Shown one piece after another: positions 22,576 to 33,987 of a stretch of 64,000 nucleotides of DNA (the stretch's first letter is position 1; each line of letters starts with the position of its first letter). The stretch is taken from positions 6,556,157 through 6,620,156 of the forward strand of contig OU015566.1 of assembly GCA_907165135.1 (NCBI GenBank), given 5' to 3'. Both the position numbers and the translations under genes were made by a program. The stretch is from Oikopleura dioica (lineage: Eukaryota > Chordata > Appendicularia > Copelata > Oikopleuridae). The notes under the pieces were generated by a model. That model searched no databases. It was not told where the DNA came from and saw only the letters and a program-made list of their open reading frames with translations.

Positions 22576-24962
22576 ATGCCAGTGAGTTTGTTACGGTTAC
22601 AAAATAATAGATAAGTCATCACAATTATTTTCTTAAATTATTTGTGTAACACGCAAAAGCAAGACGGACGATATGCCAACATCGACGAAGCTCAATTTGG
22701 AAACAACCATGGAGTTGCTGAGGCTTTAGACACCACGACAGGGGAGACTGTAATTGTTAAAGCGACTCTGCTTCAGAACGCTGATCATTGGAGAAATACG
22801 CAACAAGAAGCTGCTACTCTTCGAGAGCTGGGTAAGTCAACTATTTTTACTTCTAGTGAGCTTTTGGTAGATCACGCAAATGTGGTCCGATTTGTCGATT
22901 TTCTTGATCGACAAATGCCGGATTGGGCATTTGGCTCAATGTGTTTCATTATCATGGAACATTGCGGTGGGGGCAGTCTTGCCGATTGGATCGAGAAAAT
23001 GAAAGATGTTGGACGGAAACCAACGATGGACGAAGCCACTCTTGTCGGCGCTCAGATCATATCTGGTCTGAGCTATTGCCACGAGAAGAACAAGCTTCAC
23101 CTTGATATGAAGCCGGAAAATTTGTTTCTCCTTTCCGACTTTATAACGGTAAGCAAATATCATGGGAACTATAAACTAGCTCGTATCAAAGGTGAAGCTC
23201 GGTGACTTCGGGAGCGCACTTTCGATCCGCTCCGTTCAGGAGTCCATGACAACGTCCAGCGGCGATCCCATCAAATGCACTCCTCTTTATGCTGCGCCTG
23301 GTAATCCATAAAAAGTACTAAAGTCAATATTTTCGTAGAAATCCTGAAGGAAAAAGAGGGAACGTCCAGCGAAAAGGAAAAGAAATCGCCAAGATTAGAT
23401 GTTTGGGGTTTCGGTCTTATCTTGCAGGTTTGGATTGAATCATTGATCATCGTTACATGTATTCAGGAGGTGCTGACATTGGAACATCCTTTTGGACGAG
23501 TTGATGGTCGACAAGCTTTCAAAACTGAGATTCGTAAGTTTCTTAAAATCCTCTTAAAAATAATAAAAATATGTTTAGTGACGAACATTCAAGTCGGAAA
23601 TCGAACGACACTTTTTGAAATCTTCGGTGAAACCGATGAATATGAAGAATTTGAAATCCTCCTTCAAAAATGCACTCATCCCGATCGCAAAAGACGACCA
23701 AGAAACGCGATAAAACTTCGCGACGAAGATCTCTTCGTTGATTTCTTGCAGCGAATCGAAAATGGCGAGAGACCAAGCAACATTGTTCCTCCTCCCTTTC
23801 CGAATGAAAATGATGACGTTCAGAGGCTCAAAGAGGAGATCGAGCAAAAGGACAGGACGATCGTTGAGTTGCAGAATCGACTCAACACTTTCAACGAAAT
23901 CATGGACTATCGACTCAGAGAAGAAGCGAAGCAAAAGGATGAAAAAATCGCTAAGCAAAATCGAGTAAGGGCAAGCTTATTTTATAAGAAAAATTGTTTT
24001 TCTAGGAAATCGAGCAACTAAAACGTGAAAACAGATCTGTAAAGCAAGAACACGTAAATTTGAAGAAACTCAATTCCGAATTGGAGCAAAATTTCGAGTA
24101 CTCTAGCAAAATCATCGACGAGCTGAAAATGGTAAAATAAACTTATCAACTTTTCTCGATGAAAAATTTAAGAAAACCGAATCTGAGCGAAAAGAACGAG
24201 AAAATGATCTGGAAAAGGCGAAACGAGAAATTGCAAGTCTCCGGTCACTTTTGATCGAAGAAAATGAAAGAAATCACCGAGAAAGTGCAAATCAAAAATT
24301 GGAAAATGAAAGAGTTGGACTTGAATCGAGAGAACAGCGAAGAAACAATCAGCCAGTTGCGAAAAACGAAGTAAAGAAAGTTGAAATTAGAAACGAGGAA
24401 CTGGAGAAACTGAGGAAGGAGTTGGGCACTAAGGGTGGAGTCGGCGAGTTTTATAGAAATGACAAAAGTACACTTAATGGTGGAGAAAGAAATGAAATGG
24501 GCGAAAAAGAATTGCAAAAGGTACTCAAACTGCTCTCACTTGGACAACGAACCATCAATCTCAAGGAGAGAGAGTTTTTAATTTTTGAAAGCAAAAACGA
24601 ATTTCGAAAAAGTCTCCGCGAAGTTTTTTGAGCATCTTAATTGGGACGTCGCAGAGGCAGGTTGGCACTTAGTGTTCAAAAGTGCTTTGAAAGATAAAGG
24701 AGGAGATGGCTGGTTCTACTTATCCCTCTGGAATAACGGTAAAAGTAAAAATTTCAATTTTTAAAATTTTATTTCAGAAGGCGGCATAAGATTCAAAGCC
24801 ATCGCGCAACAAATTCTTTGGGAAACTGGAGAAGAGTCGAATCGGAAAGAAATCGAAAGCCAGGCGGATGGACCACGGCAAACCATCAAATATCGGTACT
24901 GCGAAACTCGAACTCGTTGGATTGATTATGTTAGATTCAATGTTTATTTTGACGCTCATTAA
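22576..24962 (+). CDS. Protein kinase with coiled coil and novel C-terminal domain
   Basis: Start ATG-CCA at 22576 followed at once by a GTGAGT donor; exon 2 begins at 22660 (QDGRYANIDEAQFG). Kinase landmarks: VIVK (Lys), a Glu in QQEAATL, DHANVVRFVDF, HLDMKPENLFL (catalytic loop), GDFGSA, YAAPEIL, DVWGFGLIL. The Arg of HRD is Leu, so it is a non-RD kinase. Then follow HP-DRKRRP, about 200 residues of coiled coil, and a C-terminal domain (GEFYRNDKSTLNGG, NLKERE, NWDVAEAGWHLVFKS, DGWFYLSLWNN, RWIDYVRFNVYFD). The same C-terminal domain ends the kinase-less gene at 3.5-4.8 kb. Introns are about 35-75 nt GT-AG. The closest kinase family is not certain. Probably active, since Lys, Asp and DFG are present. 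Confidence 0.8.
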
Positions 24963-25392
24963 AAGAAGCTGAAAAAAACTTCATTTGAATAACTTCCTGT
25001 AAAAAATCAACCCTTGCAATTCTTACAAAATTACAAATAACAGCTTAGGAGTAAGCAATATATTTGAATACTCGCAGAGCATCCTTATATTTTATTTTTG
25101 TTCTCATAAAGAGCTAATATCAGTTTATTAAAAGATTCTTTCTTGGATAGGTAACATGATTTGAAATGACTCCGAAAAGAGAGCCGTAAGGATATTTTCT
25201 AAATTGCGTTTTACTAAGTTGTTGTTGCACTTGACCGCGTTTTATACAAATTACAATAGTTGAATAAAGCTGTTATCGGGAGGAAATGAATTGCCAGTCG
25301 GAGACTAACTCAATTAGAATAAGTTGATGAAGTAGCAGGGTAGTTGAAAAAATAGAAGAAGACGAAAGTGGAGGAGCGCGATCCCATAATGT
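24963..25392. other. Intergenic, nothing recognised
   Basis: AT-rich gap between the stop of the kinase gene and the 3' end of the minus-strand ACBD3 gene. The genes converge here. Confidence 0.5.
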
Positions 25393-28300
25393 CTAACGGG
25401 TGTAGTAGACTCGGTAGTAGAGGGTTTTCGAGCGCCAGAGAGAATAAGAATTGTCGAATTTGAGAAGGTAAACTCCAGAGCCGGGGTATTGATGCGAGCC
25501 AGCGTGGACTTGCTGGTGGCAATCTCGGCGGTAGACGGGCACGATTTCGTCTGTTGGGGGTCGATTAGATCTGAATTCATTAAATCCCCTAATTTCAAGA
25601 TGAAGGGGTACCTTCTATGTCCATTTTCAGCATCCCCATGATGAGTAGCTCCCTCTTCGTCCTCCTCAGAGTCCGGATAATATTCTTCATCGGACGACTC
25701 ATTCACTGCAATTGACACTTGATGCGTCGTAACATCTGACCATTCAAAATAAACACCAAAGCCAAGATCATACGAATCCGTGGCGAATTCCCAGAATAAA
25801 TATGCGCCTTCTTCGTGGGTAGGAACCCGCACAGTAACGACTTCTCCGCGGCCGACGGTTAAGACGGATTCGGTGTCTTTTCTAAGCTGGTCTTTGAGTT
25901 CGCGAATTTGTGGACGAGTCCAGAGACTTGGTGGTTCAATTCGAACTTCATTCGATGCTGAAAGCAACTATTAAAAATATCATTTTTAGATTTAAAACTT
26001 ACGAAGAGGAACTTGAACAGGAGCGGGAACAGGTTTATCGCAATCTGAAATGCTCAATTGCGCCATGTACTGTTCATAATGTTGAGTTTGTAAATGCTCA
26101 ATCAGCGCTTTTTGCGCCTCTCGATCGCCCGGATGTTGCTGTGCCGCGTACTGGGAGAATTGGGCCGCGGTTTGGGCGTTTAGACCGGCGATGATTTTTT
26201 GACGATCAGCTTCCGCGGCACGCTCTTTTTCTTGCTGCTTTTCCATCTCTACAAGAACTTATTTGAAAAAGAAAGTCTCAATTTGCAGAATTTATGAAGG
26301 GAAACACTTCAAGTTTTGAATAGTTACTCGAGGGCTCCCTACTAAAGAGAAGAGCGCTCTTTTATTCTAGCTTTCTTTCCGTAGTTTCTCATTTTCTTAC
26401 CGAGTTTCTTGCGAGCTTCTTCTTCAGCACGGATCCGCTCCTCCTCTTCTCGACGCTTTCGCTCTTCTTCTTCGCGTCTTCTTTGCTCTTCAAGGCGCTT
26501 TCTTTCCTCTTCTTCGCGACGTATCCTTTCCTTTTCTTCTTTTTCTTTTTGCTGGGCGACCATGTATGGGGAGAAAACAGGGATGGATTTGTCGACTTTT
26601 TCAGGTTTTTTTATTTGTCTCTAGAATGTTCTGCTTGTTAAAAAAGAGTGACGAAAAGTTGGGTAGAAAGGGCGAAGATGGAAAACTCGGAGGACGAAAA
26701 TCAAGGAAGAAAACAACCGAGTGTGGAAGAAGCTTTTCGAACTTGCCCCCTAGGAACCGGATAGAAAGGACTTTTCTCTTATCATCTTATGCTCTTATTT
26801 TATCCGATAAACAGCTGATGCTTGTATGCACCGACCCTGTTCATGCAAGCAATTCTTCATGCTCTGCACTTCTTCCGAAGAAGAAACCTCCTGCTGTCGA
26901 GTTTTTCTACGGGTGGTTCTTATCGTATTTGGGCTAGTTTTTGGCATAGCTCTAGGAGCGCCGTTTGGATTTGCCTTTGGATATGTTGGCGCTGTTTTGA
27001 TGATTCTTTTCATGCCATGCTATATCAGGTAGAAACTGGTCTTCGACAAAAACTGGTTGAAAATGGGGGATTTTTAGGCGATGGTTGAAAGCTAGGATCG
27101 ACAAATGCCCCCGAAATCCGGATCGGGTTTTCGTCGGGTTTTCTTGAAGTCGGAATTTTCCGATCGGGTTTTTGTCGGGTTTTCGTCGGGTTTTTGTCGG
27201 GTTTTTTATCTGGTTTTTGTAGGATATTTTTCGGGTTTTTGTCGGGTATTTTTCGGATTTTTATCGGGTTTTAATCGGGTTTTCATCGGGTTCTCGTCGG
27301 GTTTTCCCGACACTGAAGTTGAATCAAATATAATGAATCCAAATAGGCGAAAATAGACATAATTTTTGGCTAACAGAATTCTGGGAGCTGTCTGTGAAGA
27401 AACTAATGAGTAGATCCGAAGAGAAACCCGACGAAAAAACCCTACAAAAATCCGAAAAATGACCCTACAAAAACCCGATTTTATAGGGTCGTCACAATTT
27501 CACCGTCGGGTTTTTGTAGGGTAGGCAGAATCCAACAAAAACCCGACAAAAACGTCGGTTTTCGATCGGGTGTCGGGTGGGACTTGTCGATCCTAGGTTG
27601 AAAGATGCAGTGCTAGAAAGTGTGGACGAAAATGGGCAGCTTCCGAAAAACAAGTTTTTCCAAAACGAGGTAAATGTACGAAATCCTATTTTTCTTGAAT
27701 ATGTATTTCTAGCCATACACGCCAAATGCCTCCTTCAACGTCTAAAGGAAGAAAAAAGCCTGTGCCTAAATGGATCATCTCCGTCATCGCCTCTTCTTTG
27801 CTCATCTTTCCCAGCGTGATCCAGCAATTCTGTCTGTCCTTGCCAAACCAGTCAAAATATCCGATCTCTTGCTGCTTTTCGCAACTCGCGCAGGGTCTTT
27901 TTTCTCGGTATTGAAAAGCCAGAAAATATTCACGCGTCTGTTCAATTTTTCCCTGTGAAAGAGAGTCTCTCTCTTTCTTTCAAATAATCAATAAATCATT
28001 TCGCAAAAAAGAAGGAGCAAAAAAGAGGAGCTTCGGCTTACTCGATACGTTACTCATTTTTTCAATTCTCGATCGATTTCAATACCTTCCCATATGTCAC
28101 CTGTTTGGTCAGCGCAGCGATTTTGACCTGAAAGAAGTCGTTAACGATAAATAATTAATTTTAACGCAGACTGATGATAAAAAGATCTGCATTATCAAAA
28201 ATGAAATACGATGGTATTGGATTCTTTAAGGGTGTCAACAATTAATTTTAATTAATAGTTATCAGGTGACTTCGTTGAATCACAATTTTTATCAGAAGAG

Positions 28301-29912
28301 CCCTTTGTTCACCCACAATAAGTATAGAAATAGGATAGGGCTTACTATTAGTTAAACAGGATAATGTTGATAAATGACATCGGTGTAAATGAGTTTGATG
28401 TGAAGTTTTATTGCATATCGATTTCGGCTACTTAAGCCGCGGAGTTGCGTTTGGATTTTATTTCCACTTGTTCTAGTTCTCTTTGCACTGAAGATGGCTT
28501 AACTTCTCAATGCACGTGGTCCAATCATTGGACCACGGCGACTTTGAACCCCTGTAATTCCCGTTGTTGTTATCTGTTTGACCTGAATTTTGTAATGTGA
28601 AAATAGTTTCGGCCGTTGCCGAAAAATTAATCAGAAAACTAGCTCACAATATTTCGGCATTCTGCCGAAACATTTATCCCTACTAACCTGACAAGACAAA
28701 AACGAACCACTCTGTGAAGTTTCGAATGAAAACTCAAAAGTGGTGGCGTTTTGCGCCAGATTTCTCTTTCGTTCTCTGGTGAAAAATCGGAACGGATTTT
28801 TCGATTTACAATTGTTTATTTTTATAGAAGAGGGTTCAAGCTTTCTAGCAATATATTCACGAGCTTTTTACCCGACGGAAACGTCAATTAGAGCCAAAAG
28901 TCCTGAGCGCTGTTTTTCACACTCTGAATTTGGCGCGCCGCGCGGGGCTGGATAATGCATTGTGGTCCAATAATTGGACCCCGTGTTTTGAGCGCTTAGT
29001 CGCGCGCCCGTGTATTGAGAAGTTAAGTAGCCGAAATCGATATGCAATAAACAGGATAAGGGTATCATTATGTTAATTTTGAGAGAAAATCTCGATTCTT
29101 GAAGACTATTCTTTTCGAAAGACTGCGACTTTTAGCCATTTTTATCGACAAAATGTAATGTAAAGCTTACCTTATCTTCGTAAGCCAAGTTGAAGGCCCT
29201 GCCCTCCTTATCTTTATAAAACCTAATTGCTTTTCTGTACACTTCATCGAGCGTAAAACTCCATTTGAAAGGCTGCGAAATTCCAGCTTTGCCAACTTCT
29301 GGTTCAGAAGTGGATTTCTGCTTGTCTTTGTCTTTTGATCGTCTCCTCGACTTCTTCGAAGCTTTTCTTGGAGGATCTTTCAAATTGGAAGATTCTTCTT
29401 TCGGTTCTTCCTGTTCTTTGGGCTTCGACTCTTCTTTTTTCTCTGATTTTTCGTTTTTAGAGGATTCTTCTTTTTGGGTTTTCGTGTCTGCTTGTTTTTC
29501 TTCTACAATTTTCTCCGACTAAATAAAATGTTAGATTCGCGAAAAAATTTGGGGTAAGCGACGGAGCATGACGAAAATTGCCACATGAAATTCCCGCTTT
29601 CGTCCAAGAGCGACAAATTGCGACAAAAATATGCGACAAACCCTTTTGCGACAATTCTCGACTTATCAAAAGGATGCTTTTGGGGTTGAAAATTGTCGCG
29701 AGAGGTTTTGTCGCAAAATTTTCTTCGTCGGCGATTTTCTGTCGCATTTTTTGTCGCTTTCTGTAATTTTGGAAGAGTACCTTGATTTCCTCTGCTTCAT
29801 CTTCTGTACAGAGCGAGTCTGAATATAACGAGTCTGTTCTGCTGCCAGTATAAGAACTCCCAGTGTAGGAACTCCCAGTGTACGAATCTTCTGATCTTGA
29901 CGATCCCGACAT
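25393..29912 (-). CDS. ACBD3: ACBD3 (GCP60/PAP7), Golgi acyl-CoA-binding GOLD protein
   Basis: Minus strand from ATG 29912 ([13 protein letters not shown]) to TAG at 25393. Exons 29912-29781, 29518-29171 (acidic/lysine-rich, then the acyl-CoA-binding domain start [20 protein letters not shown]), 28127-28086 ([14 protein letters not shown]), ~27945-27773 ([23 protein letters not shown]), ~26610-26390 ([13 protein letters not shown] and a Glu/Arg-rich coiled coil), ~26245-25990 (AALNAQTA-type Gln-rich segment with HPGDREAQ) and the GOLD domain ([10 protein letters not shown]-type: [35 protein letters not shown], ending [16 protein letters not shown] in its own frame). Order and motifs match ACBD3. 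The vertebrate protein tethers PI4KB and other partners at the Golgi through its GOLD domain. One intron hosts an antisense gene; another holds a large inverted-repeat element. Confidence 0.9.
26687..27756 (+). CDS. Small membrane protein nested antisense in ACBD3; exon split by a MITE
   Basis: Likely start ATG 26687 ([14 protein letters not shown]). A second exon from about 26816 encodes [15 protein letters not shown] and a hydrophobic region [19 protein letters not shown] and [16 protein letters not shown], ending ..YIR at 27029. After a GT-AG intron (27030-27077) the coding text CGATG|GTTGAAAG is interrupted by the MITE 27092-27596 and resumes as GTTGAAAGATGCAG, giving [19 protein letters not shown]. 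The last exon (from about 27714) gives [10 protein letters not shown] and a stop at 27756. The whole gene lies within an ACBD3 intron on the opposite strand. Two membrane segments are seen; the family is not recognised. Start exon and first junction are uncertain. Confidence 0.55.
27092..27596. mobile_element. hAT-like MITE that can be spliced as an intron
   Basis: The ends are CTAGGATCGACAA and TTGTCGATCCTAG (perfect inverted repeats). The target duplication is gttgaaag (27084-27091 and 27597-27604), 8 bp. The 505-bp interior is made of degenerate tcgggtttttgtcggg repeats and, toward the right side, their complements; no transposase. The GT of the left target copy plus the AG ending the right terminus create a GT-AG intron (27084-27596) whose removal exactly restores the empty site. 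Confidence 0.9.
28365..29047. mobile_element. Composite inverted-repeat element in an ACBD3 intron
   Basis: The left arm ttgcatatcgatttcggcta (about 28411) and right arm tagccgaaatcgatatgcaa (about 29029) are perfect inverted repeats, followed inward by cttctcaat.cacg on both arms and by near-palindromes ggtccaatcattggacc and ggtccaataattggacc. The left arm has an extra piece of about 65 bp between two cttaa copies, as if a second element had inserted. The 11-mer aaacaggataa occurs at both outer borders (about 28354 and 29048) and may be the target duplication. No transposase seen. Confidence 0.7.
29520..29780. repeat. Intron rich in inverted TGTCGCA/TGCGACA motifs
   Basis: The first ACBD3 intron is unusually long for this window and carries many gcgacaa and ttgtcgc copies in both orientations (for example 29620-29660 and 29700-29760). 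That is the look of a decayed inverted-repeat element. No coding. Confidence 0.5.
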
Positions 29913-31055
29913 TTGTCTGAAAAACGCACTTAGAAATTGAATTAAAAGATCTGGTTCAAATCAGATCTAACTTTTGACGGAGAGACGCAGAAAAGAGATA
30001 CTTGAAAATTGTGACTCAGAGAGTTTAAGAGTGACAGGGCCATTAATTTCAAAATCGGCGAACCGGGGCAATTTCTGGGAAAAAGTGACAATCAAAAGGC
30101 GGCACTAGAATGCACACTTGGCCCAATTTCAAGTCTCCATGGATACTAAATCGCATTTCATTCAATCAATCCTCGAAAAACTTAAAAGAGACATTCGCAA
30201 GAAAATAATTTCTTTTTTATTGAAAGAAACCATTATTTATTTTTTTACGAAAAAATTAACCTTCACCAAATCGAATTTACCGGAAAGCAAAAGGTGATTG
30301 TATGAAAATGAAGAATTACTATTCATAGTACTATACTCATTTCACTTTTAGTGAAAATTATGATTATGATTTATTTTTTTTCGAAAGAAACCATAATTTA
30401 ATTTTTGAAGGATAAAATGTATTTTCCCCAAAACTATCTAGTCACGAAAGAAACAGTCGATTAGATGTAAAATGAAGTGAAGTGATTTCTCTGAATATTA
30501 TCCAAGTTCAGAATTGGCAAATTGTTCTGAAAAAAAATCGGGTCTGGAAAGCGCCCGCTGGCTTGATTGCGCTTTCGGATTGGCCGCGCGCGCCCGGACC
30601 AGCGGGTAGATCAGCTCAAGCCGGAGCTCTTTCGACCTCAACTGACGCTTTTTTCGGTCAATCTTCTTTCTTCCTCCTTTTTTGTCCGAAGTTTCGCACT
30701 TTAGAGATGATCCTGTTGAGAAAAAAATAGCGAAAATTTTGAACGAAGAAAAAATATACGAAGAAAGCGATTTTTAGCAATTACGTGGCCTTAGGATTCT
30801 CATCCCTTTTTTGAAGAAAAATATTTAAAACAAAAAATTATGTTAATATTTATGTACCTTCCGTGAACAATGTCATAGATCATAAACATAGCTGTAGTCC
30901 GCTTTATTTACAGTTATGCCTTGTTAAAACTAAAAATCCCTACTTGTATAAATTCTCTTTTCATTTTTACGGTTTTCGAATTCTAGAGATTTCGGTAAGA
31001 TCACTGTATAAACCTGTGTTTTTAGACTTGAAGGAGTCGTTAGAAATTCGCGAAG
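29913..31055. other. Intergenic region between divergent ACBD3 and ZnT7 genes
   Basis: No gene recognised. A GC-rich island at about 30545-30640 stands out from AT-rich surroundings. It lies between two divergent gene starts, so it could be regulatory or a transposon fragment. Confidence 0.5.
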
Positions 31056-33385
31056 ATGCTTTGGTACTTCATCGTTATTTTCGGGATGATCGGTTTCGGG
31101 CTCTACAAAGTCTTCTCCATGGACAAAGGGAATGAGTTGCCGCACGGATTGTTCGACGAAAAACCGAAGCCCGGAATGCGTGTTATTCAGAAATTCAAAG
31201 AATACTTTAGAAAAATTATTAAAGAAAAGGTAAGCAGCAAGAAAAGTTGGGCGAAGTCAATTTGATTGCAGAAACTGAGAAGCTGCTTGCGGCCCAGAGT
31301 AAAGAAAAGTCGATTAACCCACGCTAAGCGCGGCTTACATCGACGATGTAACATCGTCCTTTTACTCGAAGCCGCAAGCGGCTTCTCGGTTTCAGCAATA
31401 ATTTCTCAATTAGTTGAAAATTCCTAAATTAAAATTTCAGGATACGCGTAATTTATTCTTCTTCATCTGTATCAACCTTTCATTCGCCTTCGTGGAATTA
31501 TTCTACGGAATCTGGACCAACTCGCTTGGTCTCGTTTCCGATGCGTTTCACATGTTTTTCGATTGTTCTGCACTCTTGCTTGGCCTCGTCGCTGCCGTTG
31601 TCGCCAGGTGGAGTCCCAACGATAGATACACCTATGGCTACGTTCGAGCTGACACCCTGGCTGGCTTTGTCAACGCGATCTTTTTAGTCTTCATCGCTTT
31701 TTTCATCCTTTCTGAAGCCATTGAGGTGAGTTTCTCTGATTTTGACACTCTTGGAATTCTAAAATTCTAGCGACTGGTCGAACCAGTCCACATTCACCAC
31801 GAAAAACTGCTCAGCGTCAGTATCATGGGTCTGCTTGTAAATATCATCGGCATCTTCGTCTTCGCTCATGGCGGTTCTCATGGGCACTCTCATGGAGGCC
31901 ACGGACACTCGCATGGTGGACATTCACATGGCCACTCGCATGGGCACGTTTCGGCCGCTGCTGCTGATCATGGTCACTCACATGGACATTCTCATGGAGA
32001 TCATGGACATTCGCACGGGCACTCGCATGGAGATACGTATGGAGATAACTCGGTAAGTTCTTCCTTTAAGGGTACTATCTTCGATTTCACCAACTTGAGC
32101 CTTGAATAACTCGGAACTTGTAAATGATTGCTGAATCAATATGGGCTCATTGAATAGACCTGTCCTAGATCTTAACTATTACAGAGGGGTTTATTAATTG
32201 CTTGACCGAAAAGCGGCTAAATTTTGGCTTGAAGTGGTCATCTTCGCCAAAATGGCCTATATAAACGGCTGAATAACTCAAAAACAAGTCTGAAAACTTG
32301 GCCTTATTATATTTTTATATGTAATTTGAACCTTAATCTTTAAAATTACAGAAGGAATTTTTGATTGAAAAACTAAAAATACCAAAAATAATTTTTTGAA
32401 AATTGTGTCTCGCAGATTTTGCGAAAATTGAGCATTTTTTAAAATTTTGCGACATATTTTTGGCTCTAGAATCGAAAATATCTTGATGTAGCGATCGATA
32501 CAGCTACCAACATACTGCTCTTGCTCTGAGCTTTCGAACAAGCCGTTGATCAAGAAAATCGAAGTTCAAAATTTTTTTTCGATAAAACTTCTAGTGGCCA
32601 TATCTCAAGATATATTGATAATTTCGAATAGTTGTCAATAAGGTATAATTATAAAATTTTATGAAGAATCCATCTCTTATAACCGATTCTTATAAATCTT
32701 TCGAAAGGTCACCTTCTGGAAATCGAAGATAGTACCCTTAAGAAGGCATTTTGGGTCTTCGTCGGGGGTTCTTTTGAGAGTTGCCTTTTGTATAAAATCA
32801 ATTTCAGACGGGCAATATGGCGATCATGCAAGGTGCCTTCCTCCACATTCTCGCCGACACGATGGGTTCCGTCGGCGTCATTATCTCAACACTTCTGATC
32901 GACTGGTTCGGATGGCATCGTGCTGATCCGATCGCCTCGATCTTCATTGCTATAATGACGCTCATCTCCGTAAAGCCACTGTTAATGGAAACAACGACGA
33001 CGTTACTTCAGCGTTCTCCGCCAGAACTCGACAATACGCTTCCATCGGCGTATTCTCAGCTGATGAGGCTAGAAGGAGTCGAACGGCTGGAAGAGGCACA
33101 TGCCTGGACGCTAGCAAAGGGACAGACGATATGCAGCGTGAAAATTAAGACTTCAATTGATGCTAATCCCAGAAAGTAAGTCACTCAAAAGTGGTCATTT
33201 TTAACAAAAATTTTTATCGATAATAATATCTGAGAAAGGGTTGATAATCCTTACGAAGCATTAGTCGGCCAGAGAACTAGCCCCGAGGCTATTTTAATAA
33301 CTCTCGAATTTTTAGGATCACTCAAGATGCGACCAACGCGATCATGTCTGCCGGAGTTCACCGAGTGTTCATCCATCTCAACTAG
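31056..33385 (+). CDS. SLC30A7: Zinc transporter ZnT7 type (SLC30 family)
   Basis: Five exons: 31056-31228, 31441-31725, 31771-32052, 32809-33175, 33316-33385. The core starts TRNLFFFICINLSFAFVELFYG, with the transport motif HMFFD in SDAFHMFFDCSALL and HILAD in GAFLHILADTMGS. These supply the paired His/Asp zinc ligands of cation-diffusion facilitators. A His-rich loop (GHSHGHSHG-type, about 60 residues) lies between helices IV and V, as in Golgi ZnT7. The C-terminal tail ends GVHRVFIHLN. Role by family: zinc import into the Golgi/secretory lumen. The N-terminus has an extra hydrophobic stretch (MLWYFIVIFGMIGFGLYKVF) unlike vertebrate ZnT7; starting at the later Met (MDKGNELPHG) would remove it. 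Two introns contain MITEs. Confidence 0.93.
31268..31396. mobile_element. Short inverted-repeat element in ZnT7 intron 1
   Basis: The left arm gcagaaactgagaagctgct and the right arm, read in reverse complement, gctgaaaccgagaagccgct, match closely and continue as tgcggc...gagtaaa. Between them is another palindromic stretch (acatcgacgatgtaacatcg). At 129 bp it is either a tiny MITE or a structured RNA. No target duplication resolved. Confidence 0.6.
32064..32743. mobile_element. TTAA-flanked MITE (piggyBac/Kolobok type) in ZnT7 intron 3
   Basis: Left TTAA-GGGTACTATCTTCGATTTC and right GAAATCGAAGATAGTACCC-TTAA are perfect inverted repeats with TTAA immediately outside each end, the target used by piggyBac and Kolobok elements. 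The interior of about 640 bp is AT-rich with no transposase. It accounts for most of the unusually long 756-bp intron. Confidence 0.8.
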
Positions 33386-33987
33386 GCACAAATGCGATTT
33401 TTAATTATTTTTATTATTTATCAATTTTCAAACTATTAACCGACGATACAACAAAAAAGAGATTCAGACGTTACAACTTTCTTCTTTTTCAAACTTTAAT
33501 ATCAAGCACTAGAAACCGTGCTGCCCCTGTCAAAAATGTATGAAAAAAAACCAATTTAGTAAAATTTTTACATACTTTCCTTCTGTATCAGAACCTCTGT
33601 AAAACTATTTCAACCATTCAACTGTAGCTCCAATTTCAACTTTGGAAATCCAAAGGAACCTGTCAACCTAAGAAAAAGTTCTTGACGTGAAGTGAATTTC
33701 CGAAACAGTCATATTTCTCGATGAAAATGACGTTCTAGTATTTTCCCTTGAGTAAAGATCATTGATCCGTTATCTCTTATTTTATTCTCTATATTAATTC
33801 CCATTTAATTTATTTCTAGTTTATTTTTACCGCCGTTAAACCACCTTCGTTTGTGTTAATTTTATATTTCAAAGTCTGTGATGGAGGCTGCCTAATGCTT
33901 ATCATGTGCAATCAACTGCTATTTCAAATGCAAAAAAGAACGTATTCGTTATTCAACTTTTCTAACAAGCCAACCCTTTAGAATTTG
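33386..33987. other. Intergenic, nothing recognised
   Basis: AT-rich 3' flank of ZnT7 and 5' flank of ZNHIT2. No repeats or RNA genes seen. Confidence 0.5.

Noticed and set aside
26342-26563. Stand-alone Glu/Arg-rich gene
   Set aside because: It is the coiled-coil exon of ACBD3, as flanking exons and the family order show.
27105-27356. Plus-strand frame rich in VFVGF repeats
   Set aside because: It lies inside the MITE and reflects its tcgggttttt repeats.
30545-30640. Possible tRNA-derived SINE in the GC-rich island
   Set aside because: No convincing A and B boxes or cloverleaf could be drawn.
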